Assembly (NCBI GenBank): GCA_007135995.1 | Contig: SLHU01000272.1 | Location: 1-5,461, forward strand | Direction: 5' to 3' | DNA length: 5,461 bases | DNA from: Clostridiales bacterium | GTDB taxonomy: Bacteria; Bacillota; Clostridia; Saccharofermentanales; UBA5734 | Shown here: positions 1-4,854 of the stretch, one piece after another | Position numbering within the stretch: the first letter of the stretch is position 1 | Layout: each line of letters starts with the position of its first letter | The notes under the pieces: model-generated | The model's input: the letters and a program-made list of their open reading frames with translations, nothing else | Databases searched by the model: none | Told to the model about the DNA's origin: nothing | Position numbers and translations under genes: made by a program

Positions 1-310
1 CCTGGCTGCCGGCAGAACCGTCATTCTTATGCAGATGCGGATGTGCATGATCATGATCATGCCCGCCGCTGTGGCTGTGTTCAGAGTCAATGTCAAGGCT
101 TTCTTCATATGTGCCATGAATACTGACATCAACTTTCAACCCGGCAATCCCGCACTTTATTGCTTGCTTTTGCGAGACAACAACCCCTTCCAGATCCAGA
201 TGATTCATCTGGCTGATAAAGGCGCTCTTGTCATCGATCAGGTCCAGAAGCGCAGCCATCAGCATGTCACCGGACGCGCCCATATTCAGTTCAAGATATA
301 ATATTTTCAT
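1..310 (-). CDS. larC: LarC, nickel insertion enzyme of NPN cofactor synthesis (N-terminal part, truncated by window edge)
   Basis: LarC (formerly DUF111) is the CTP-dependent cyclometallase that inserts nickel into the dithiolated pincer precursor made by LarB and LarE. The visible 103 residues open with MKILYLELNMGASGDMLMAA, which carries the family's N-terminal MGA(A/S)GDM signature. A histidine-rich stretch follows at residues 78-94 (eight His, alternating with Asp, Ser, Ala, Pro and Leu), as in many LarC proteins and suited to nickel binding. The ATG at 310-308 is preferred because it gives the standard family N-terminus, although its ribosome site is weak (GGTGAT). An in-frame TGA at 346-344 limits any extension. 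The gene lies 72 bp after larB on the same strand, probably in one operon. The rest of the protein, including any larC1/larC2 frameshift as in L. plantarum, lies outside the window. Confidence 0.9.
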   Translation of the reverse strand, partial: MKILYLELNMGASGDMLMAALLDLIDDKSAFISQMNHLDLEGVVVSQKQAIKCGIAGLKVDVSIHGTYEESLDIDSEHSHSGGHDHDHAHPHLHKNDGSAGSQ

Positions 311-382
311 AATAATCACCGGACAACGCACACTCAGAAACAATCACGCGCTGCCTGGCTTTCTCCTTTCAGAATTTCTTAT

Positions 383-1132
383 TCAACAGCGCATATGGTT
401 AATCATGGATGCCAGATACCCGGCACCAAAGCCATTGTCAATATTAACCACACTCACGCCTGAAGAACATGAGTTAAGCATCGAAAGCAAAGCTGCAAGC
501 CCTTGAAAGGAAGCGCCGTATCCAATACTGGTCGGCACGGCGATCACCGGGCAATCAGCCAGACCGCCAATCACGCTGGCCAGGGCACCTTCCATGCCGG
601 CGATCGCGATAATCACTTTCGCCTTCATGATAATATCCAGTTGTGCCAGCAGCCGGTGAAGTCCCGCTACCCCCACATCATATAGTCTCACCACATCATT
701 GCCCAGCATTTCAGCGGTCAAAGCCGCTTCTTCTGCAACGGGCATGTCGCTGGTGCCGCCTGTAGCCACCACCACCTGCCCGATGCCGTCAGCTTCAGGC
801 ATTTTGCCAATAATCGCAACACTCCCCATTGCATGGTAGGTCAGCGGCTGTTTTTCCGATATCAGGGCTGCTGTTTCAGCGGTCAGCCGGGTGATCAGAA
901 TATTTTTCTGTCCGCGGTCCTGCATGGCCCGGCAAATGCCAACAATTTGCTCCGGTGTTTTTCCCGCACCGTAAATCACTTCAGCAATCCCCTGCCGCAG
1001 GCTTCGGTGATGATCAACTTTCGCGTATCCCAGATCTTCAAAAGGCTGCATTTTCAGCTGATGCAGCGCCTGCTGCGGATCAAGCGATCCCTCTTTGACT
1101 TGCTCCAGTATCTTCAGAACTTGTTCTTGCAT
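383..1132 (-). CDS. larB: LarB, nicotinate adenine dinucleotide carboxylase/hydrolase
   Basis: LarB starts synthesis of the nickel-pincer nucleotide. It carboxylates C5 of the pyridine ring of nicotinic acid adenine dinucleotide and cleaves the phosphoanhydride, releasing AMP. The 249-residue product matches the usual LarB length. Its C-terminal two thirds is a PurE/AIR-carboxylase-like domain with ATGGTSD (residues 123-129), AGMEGALASVIGGL (178-191) and TSIGYG (201-206). Near the end is the family motif NSCSSG followed by VVNIDNGFGAG. Cys222 in it corresponds to the cysteine (Cys221 in L. plantarum LarB) that forms a transient covalent adduct with the substrate. The N-terminal ~100 residues are the LarB-specific region. 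The ATG start has a strong Shine-Dalgarno sequence (GGGAGG, 1143-1138) 5 nt away. The gene lies between larE (181 bp upstream) and larC (72 bp downstream). No key residue appears to be missing. Confidence 0.96.
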   Translation of the reverse strand: MQEQVLKILEQVKEGSLDPQQALHQLKMQPFEDLGYAKVDHHRSLRQGIAEVIYGAGKTPEQIVGICRAMQDRGQKNILITRLTAETAALISEKQPLTYHAMGSVAIIGKMPEADGIGQVVVATGGTSDMPVAEEAALTAEMLGNDVVRLYDVGVAGLHRLLAQLDIIMKAKVIIAIAGMEGALASVIGGLADCPVIAVPTSIGYGASFQGLAALLSMLNSCSSGVSVVNIDNGFGAGYLASMINHMRC

Positions 1133-1207
1133 CTTATCCTCCCGGTGAGCTGAATGCTCGTTGACAGCTGCATGCTTGTTTCTAAGTGTTCGTTTATCCG
1201 TGTTCGT

Positions 1208-1236
1208 CTTTTATGGTTTACGTCAGTTAAAGACAA
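1208..1236 (-). promoter_or_regulatory. Weak candidate promoter upstream of larB
   Basis: On the minus strand TTGTCT (1236-1231) is separated by 17 bp from TAAAAG (1213-1208). Each hexamer matches the sigma-A consensus at four of six positions. It lies in the 181-bp larE-larB gap, about 75 nt before the larB ATG. The spacing is ideal but the hexamers are poor, so larB may simply be read through from larE. Confidence 0.2.
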
Positions 1237-1297
1237 TACCCTTGGCCGGTGGTTTTATCTGCGGCTGACAGCAACGTATTGTCTGTTATTTCGTGAC

Positions 1298-1312
1298 CTG
1301 CCTTACAGGCAG
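1298..1312 (-). other. Small perfect hairpin directly after the larE stop codon
   Basis: CTGCCT (1298-1303) and AGGCAG (1307-1312) pair perfectly around a 3-nt loop, starting one base past the larE TAG. No T-tract follows on the minus strand, so this is not a standard intrinsic terminator. It may protect the larE 3' end or attenuate read-through into larB, or it may be chance. A second imperfect stem (ACAGCAA with TTG-T-CTGT, 1268-1286) lies a little further along the transcript. Confidence 0.3.
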
Positions 1313-1313
1313 C

Positions 1314-2057
1314 CTATCTTGGTTTCAGATCAAGCATCACGTGTTCAAATCGCGTACCCCAGTCACTAAGCATCGCCTGACGCATTTCAAGCGCACGCGG
1401 CATTTGCTCAGCCTTCAGCTCAAGGCGAGCGGCCATTCCCATGAGTCTGACTCTGAAATCAGAAAAACCATGATCAAACAGCCATGTTTCGCTTTGTTCA
1501 ATCATTTGCAGTTTTTCCGCGGTGATTGACTCATCGGCCGGCACACGTGTTGCCAGACAGGCATAGGCTGGTTTATCCCAGGTGAAAAGTCCGGCTTCTT
1601 TGGATAATCTCCTGACGTTTTCTTTTGTCAGACCGCAGATCCGGAGCGGTGAATGAACCGACAGTTCACCAAGCGCCCGCATGCCGGGCCTGTCATCCGC
1701 ATCATCAGACGCGTTTGTACCGTCGATCAGGATCTTGTAGCCATCTTGAAAAGCCTGCTCGCGCAAAATGGAAAACAGCGCTGTTTTACAGAAATAGCAG
1801 CGCTGGTTACTGTTTTTCGTCACTTGCGGTTCCTGTAACACGTCATGCTCAATAACAGTCAGATCAGCGCCCAGCTCACTGGCCATCTTGAGCGCGTCCT
1901 CATATTCGAACTGGGGCTGAAACGCGGTTTTAATAAAATAAGGTTTAATATCCGCGCCATATCGGCGGCCGGCATATAGTAAATAAGACGAATCAACACC
2001 ACCGGAAAAACCAAGGGCCACAACCGGGTTCTGTTTGAAATAGTTTTCTAAATCCAT
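1314..2057 (-). CDS. larE: LarE, ATP-dependent sulfur transferase (three-cysteine type)
   Basis: LarE belongs to the PP-loop ATP pyrophosphatase family. It adenylylates the carboxylates of pyridinium-3,5-biscarboxylic acid mononucleotide and converts them to thiocarboxylates, giving the pincer ligand. The 247-residue protein has the PP-loop SGGVDSS at residues 18-24. The LarE block GTNASDD...DRPGMRALGE...SPLR spans 113-139, and WDKPAYACLATRVP spans 160-173. Cys167 in the last block aligns with the sacrificial Cys176 of L. plantarum LarE. A CxxC pair (Cys87, Cys90) in QRCYFCK is also present, so three cysteines could hold an iron-sulfur cluster. The length is slightly below the family norm. 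The ATG at 2057 has GAGGAG (2071-2066) 8 nt upstream. It is the first lar gene in this transcription unit. The 181-bp gap to larB is large enough for a second promoter. Confidence 0.95.
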   Translation of the reverse strand: MDLENYFKQNPVVALGFSGGVDSSYLLYAGRRYGADIKPYFIKTAFQPQFEYEDALKMASELGADLTVIEHDVLQEPQVTKNSNQRCYFCKTALFSILREQAFQDGYKILIDGTNASDDADDRPGMRALGELSVHSPLRICGLTKENVRRLSKEAGLFTWDKPAYACLATRVPADESITAEKLQMIEQSETWLFDHGFSDFRVRLMGMAARLELKAEQMPRALEMRQAMLSDWGTRFEHVMLDLKPR

Positions 2058-2085
2058 ATAAAAATCTCCTCAATCATATTAAAAG

Positions 2086-2145
2086 TCAAGCTGCAGGATT
2101 CTAGGCCAAGTTGCCGGATCCAAAGCCAAGATGCCGGCAGGTACC
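2086..2145. repeat. Three direct repeats at exact 20-bp period in the larE leader
   Basis: Three copies begin at 2086 (TCAAGCTGCAGGATT), 2106 (CCAAGTTGCCGGATC) and 2126 (CCAAGATGCCGGCAG), each exactly 20 bp after the last. The shared core is CAAG-N-TGC-(A/C)-GG. They lie between the predicted larE promoter and the larE ribosome site. A 20-bp period is about two helical turns, so all copies face the same side of the DNA, as expected for cooperative operator binding by a regulator or for a transcribed repeat in the leader. A related GGATCCAAAGCC segment (2116-2127) recurs at 2301-2312. The binding factor is unknown. Confidence 0.6.
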
Positions 2146-2153
2146 GTGATCAG

Positions 2154-2182
2154 TTATTAACTGCTGTCAATAACGGTGTCAA
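2154..2182 (-). promoter_or_regulatory. Candidate sigma-A promoter for the larE-larB-larC unit
   Basis: On the minus strand a perfect -35 box TTGACA (2182-2177) is followed after 17 bp by TAATAA (2159-2154), a weak -10 box matching three of six positions. A second TTGACA (2170-2165) lies inside the spacer. Transcription would begin near 2147, giving a leader of about 90 nt that contains the triple repeat. The -35 and spacing are good and the -10 is weak, which would suit a regulated promoter. Confidence 0.4.
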
Positions 2183-2214
2183 TGACGGCTGCCAAAGGCT
2201 GCTGCGGCAGACAG

Positions 2215-2237
2215 GGTCATCAGGTTGCATGACCTGA
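2215..2237. promoter_or_regulatory. Overlapping inverted repeats upstream of the larE promoter (possible operator)
   Basis: GGTCAT (2215-2220) and ATGACC (2229-2234) form a perfect inverted repeat with an 8-bp spacer. A second perfect pair, TCAGGT (2220-2225) and ACCTGA (2232-2237), overlaps it with a 6-bp spacer, TGCATG, that is itself palindromic. It sits about 35 bp upstream of the predicted larE -35 box, a position suited to an activator or repressor dimer. No T-tract follows in the transcribed direction of either neighbouring gene, so it is not a terminator. Confidence 0.35.
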
Positions 2238-2439
2238 AAAAAGCCATGAAAGCAGCAATCTTTTGATCGCCTGAAACCTTCATAGCTTCTTTTATTTAAC
2301 GGATCCAAAGCCGGATGAATCGTCATCCAGATCAATCATCATATGCTGTACTGTCTTTCTTCTGAAAGGGTAGCTTCTGCTTCATGCAGGTTCATTCATT
2401 TTCACACAACAGGGCCTGCGTTGTCAATCACCCCGCGCC

Positions 2440-2473
2440 GCCCTGTTTGTTTACAGCATCAGACAATCAGGGC
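2440..2473. other. Long imperfect inverted repeat in the intergenic region
   Basis: GCCCTG (2440-2445) pairs with CAGGGC (2468-2473). After one T-T mismatch, TTGT (2447-2450) pairs with ACAA (2463-2466), closing a 12-nt loop. That is ten base pairs with one mismatch. Neither side is followed by a T-tract in its transcribed direction, so I do not call it a terminator. It could be a protein-binding site or a DNA or RNA structure. Confidence 0.35.
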
Positions 2474-2565
2474 AGCAAAAACTGAAAGCAGCCTGTTGTT
2501 TCGATTCAACGCACCGTTTGCCGGCATTCGCACGTACTTCTGCTGATTTCAGATCAGACGGGCGT

Positions 2566-2613
2566 GGTTGTCAAGATAATGTCACAACCATTTGTCAAAA
2601 CTTGCAGTATAAT
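2566..2613 (+). promoter_or_regulatory. Candidate promoter and operator for the ABC exporter operon
   Basis: TATAAT at 2608-2613 is a perfect -10 box. No good -35 hexamer exists at 16-18 bp; the place is occupied by CAACCA. The inverted repeat GGTTGT (2566-2571) with ACAACC (2584-2589), spacer 12 bp, covers that -35 zone, and TTGTCAA occurs twice (2568 and 2592). The arrangement fits a promoter controlled by a dimeric regulator. Transcription would start near 2620, leaving a leader of about 27 nt before the GTG start. Confidence 0.4.
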
Positions 2614-2633
2614 GGAAACGTTGCAGGATTAAA

Positions 2634-2640
2634 TGGAGGA
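2634..2640 (+). promoter_or_regulatory. Ribosome binding site that fixes the exporter start at GTG 2647
   Basis: TGGAGGA lies 6 nt before the GTG at 2647. It picks this GTG over the open-frame start 43 codons upstream (2518) and over the later in-frame ATG at 2659. From the GTG the protein begins with a normal exporter N-terminus running into TM1. Confidence 0.85.
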
Positions 2641-2646
2641 TTTGCC

Positions 2647-4854
2647 GTGTTAAAAATTATGCGTTATATGAAGCCCTTTGCCGGCTCAATTTTACTCATA
2701 TTCATCTTGCTTTTCATGCAGGCGATGGCAGATCTTGAATTACCTGCCTATATGTCTCAGATCGTCAATGTAGGCATACAGCAGCGGGGCGTTGAAAAGC
2801 CTGTGCCGGAGGTCATGCGGCAGGCCAAGATGGATCAGCTGATGCTTTTGCTTGATGAGACAGAGCGGCAGCTGCTGACTGAATCGTACCAGGTTCTTTC
2901 ACGACAGGACACAGCGGATGACCTGTATCAGGAATATCTGCAGCGATACCCGCTTCTTGCTCAAGAACCACTGGTCTTGCTGACCGACCAAACAGACGAA
3001 ACATCACAGCATCTGGAATCAATCCTAACCATACCGTTTTTTTTGCTGAGCGGATTTGAACAAGATGAAGCGCTTGAAGGACTGACAGATATAGAGATTA
3101 TGCTTGAGCAATTGGCTCAGCTGCCTGAGAATCTGAGAGCAGCGGCACTAAATGAGTTAAAAGAAGACATATCGCTGCTCCCTGAAGGCATCATCGAACA
3201 AACCGCCGTCGCGGTTGTGGCTCAGGAATACCAGTTGATCGGCTTCGACCTTTCCAGTTTGCAGAACAGTTACCTTTTCCGGACCGGCGGCCTGATGCTG
3301 CTCATCGCATTGCTAGGTGCATCAGCATCTATTATTGTCGGTCTGATTTCTGCCCGGGTGGCGGCGGGTCTTGGACGCGACCTGCGCCATGATACATTCA
3401 AGAAAGTGACCAACTTCTCGAACGCGGAGTTTGATTCCTTTTCCACAGCCTCTTTGATCACGCGTTCAACCAATGACATCCAGCAGATTCAGATGATGCT
3501 TGTGATGTTGCTGCGGTTGTTGTTTTACGCGCCCATCCTGGGCATTGGCGGCATTTTCAAGGTGATTGACAACAACTTGTCAATGGCCTGGATCATTGCG
3601 GTCGCTGTGGCTGCCCTGATGACTTTAATTATCGTCTTATTCAATGTCGCCATGCCCAAATTCAAAATGATCCAGAAACTGGTTGACCGGGTCAATCTGG
3701 TTACACGTGAGATGCTGTCCGGGCTGATGGTGATCCGTGCCTTCAATAATCAAAAAGAACAGGAAGATAAGTTTGATAAAGCAAATCGGGATCTGACCCG
3801 AACAAACTTGTTTGTCAGCAGGCTGATGGTGCTGCTCTGGCCCACGATGATTCTGATCATGAACGGCACCAGCTTGCTGATTATCTGGATTGGCGCCGGA
3901 CAAGTTGAACAGGGCGCTATGCAGGTGGGCGACGTCATGGCCTTTATTCAGTACACCATGCAGATTATCATGTCATTTCTCATGGTTTCCATGGTCTTTA
4001 TTATGATGCCCAGAGCCAGCGTCTCCGCGCAGCGGATCAATGAAGTGCTTCTGGTCAAGCCTGTGATCAATGATCCGGAAAAACCAGCGGCTTATCCGCA
4101 GTCAGCGCCCGGCCTGATTGAGTTCAATGATGTCTGTTTTCGTTATCCGAATGCTGAAAATGATGTGCTTAATCATATAAGCTTTACTGCCAGGCCGGGG
4201 GAAACCACCGCCTTTATCGGCAGCACGGGCTGCGGCAAGTCAACGCTGGTCAATCTCATCCCCCGGTTTTATGACACAACGCAAGGTCAGGTCTTGATCG
4301 ATCACATTGATGTAAAGGATGTCAGCCAGGCTGAGCTGCGAAAACGGATTGGCTATGTGCCGCAAAAAGGCATTTTGTTTTCAGGCGATGTTGCAAGCAA
4401 TGTTCGCTACGGTAAAGAAGACGCTGATGAACAGGCCTTGTATAAAGCACTCGATACAGCACAGGCTGCGGATTTTGTCCAGGATTCTGAACAGAAACTG
4501 GCCAGGCCGATTGCTCAGAACGGCAGCAACGTTTCCGGCGGTCAGCGTCAGCGGCTGGCAATCGCCAGAGCGCTGGCCAGCAACCCTGATATTTTCATCT
4601 TTGATGACAGCTTTTCCGCCCTCGATTACCGAACCGACGCGGCCCTGCGCAAAGCCCTGTTTCAGACAACCAGCCATTCAACAGTTCTCATCGTCGCACA
4701 AAGGATTGGAACGATTCTGCATGCAGATCAGATCATCGTCCTGGATGAAGGTAATATTGTAGGGATCGGCAAGCATAAAGAGCTGCTCAGATCGTGCGAA
4801 GTCTATCGCGAAATTGCCGCGTCACAGCTATCTGAGGAGGAACTGGCCGTATGA
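2647..4854 (+). CDS. Heterodimeric ABC exporter, first subunit (permease-ATPase fusion with degenerate ATPase site)
   Basis: A type I ABC exporter half-transporter of 735 residues, translated from GTG, with a membrane domain fused to a nucleotide-binding domain. TM1 is near residues 12-30. A predicted extracellular, acidic, helix-rich insertion of about 165 residues follows (roughly 45-210), and TM2 begins near 213. The ATPase domain has Walker A GSTGCGKST (525-533), Q-loop Gln573, signature VSGGQ (629-633) and Walker B IFIFDD (649-654). Asp654 replaces the catalytic Glu and Gln685 replaces the switch His (VAQRIGT). These mark the degenerate partner of a TM287/288-like or BmrCD-like heterodimer, with the signature kept for the partner's consensus site. 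The gene is translationally coupled to the next through an ATGA overlap. Related exporters move drugs, lipids or peptides, and the substrate here cannot be inferred. Confidence 0.93.
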   Translation: MLKIMRYMKPFAGSILLIFILLFMQAMADLELPAYMSQIVNVGIQQRGVEKPVPEVMRQAKMDQLMLLLDETERQLLTESYQVLSRQDTADDLYQEYLQRYPLLAQEPLVLLTDQTDETSQHLESILTIPFFLLSGFEQDEALEGLTDIEIMLEQLAQLPENLRAAALNELKEDISLLPEGIIEQTAVAVVAQEYQLIGFDLSSLQNSYLFRTGGLMLLIALLGASASIIVGLISARVAAGLGRDLRHDTFKKVTNFSNAEFDSFSTASLITRSTNDIQQIQMMLVMLLRLLFYAPILGIGGIFKVIDNNLSMAWIIAVAVAALMTLIIVLFNVAMPKFKMIQKLVDRVNLVTREMLSGLMVIRAFNNQKEQEDKFDKANRDLTRTNLFVSRLMVLLWPTMILIMNGTSLLIIWIGAGQVEQGAMQVGDVMAFIQYTMQIIMSFLMVSMVFIMMPRASVSAQRINEVLLVKPVINDPEKPAAYPQSAPGLIEFNDVCFRYPNAENDVLNHISFTARPGETTAFIGSTGCGKSTLVNLIPRFYDTTQGQVLIDHIDVKDVSQAELRKRIGYVPQKGILFSGDVASNVRYGKEDADEQALYKALDTAQAADFVQDSEQKLARPIAQNGSNVSGGQRQRLAIARALASNPDIFIFDDSFSALDYRTDAALRKALFQTTSHSTVLIVAQRIGTILHADQIIVLDEGNIVGIGKHKELLRSCEVYREIAASQLSEEELAV

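Larger units (their letters stand above)
2058..2646. other. Divergent intergenic region (589 bp) between larE and the ABC exporter
   Basis: No convincing gene lies here on either strand. The open frames are short, lack good ribosome sites and have unconvincing protein composition. The region carries the probable larE promoter (2154-2182), a triple 20-bp direct repeat (2086-2145), an inverted repeat at 2215-2234, a longer hairpin at 2440-2473, and the exporter's TATAAT box and translation signals (2608-2647). TGTCAA recurs at 2165, 2177, 2422, 2569 and 2593, and TGC(A/C)GG recurs at 2092, 2112, 2132, 2385, 2519 and 2622. It looks like a regulatory spacer serving both divergent units. Confidence 0.7.

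Noticed and set aside
833..1153. 106-codon plus-strand frame opposite larB
   Set aside because: It is the shadow of larB, which is unmistakable in family motifs and has a strong ribosome site.
1298..1312. Intrinsic terminator after larE
   Set aside because: The stem is perfect but short and no T-tract follows on the minus strand. It is kept only as a hairpin.
2179..2283. 34-codon minus-strand frame (MKVSGDQKIAAFMAFF...) upstream of larE
   Set aside because: The ATG has only a weak AGAAG placed too close to it, no known family is recognisable, and the frame runs through the inverted repeats and the larE -35 box. Not supportable without conservation data.
2150..2335. 61-codon minus-strand open frame in the intergenic region
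   Set aside because: It depends on a TTG start without a Shine-Dalgarno sequence, has a composition unlike a real protein, and overlaps the predicted larE promoter and the inverted repeats.
2343..2546. 67-codon plus-strand frame before the exporter
   Set aside because: No ribosome site, low-information composition, and it overlaps the hairpin and the exporter control region.
2518..2646. Upstream 43-codon extension of the exporter subunit
   Set aside because: The extension covers the predicted promoter and TATAAT box, is not exporter-like, and a well-placed ribosome site selects GTG 2647.
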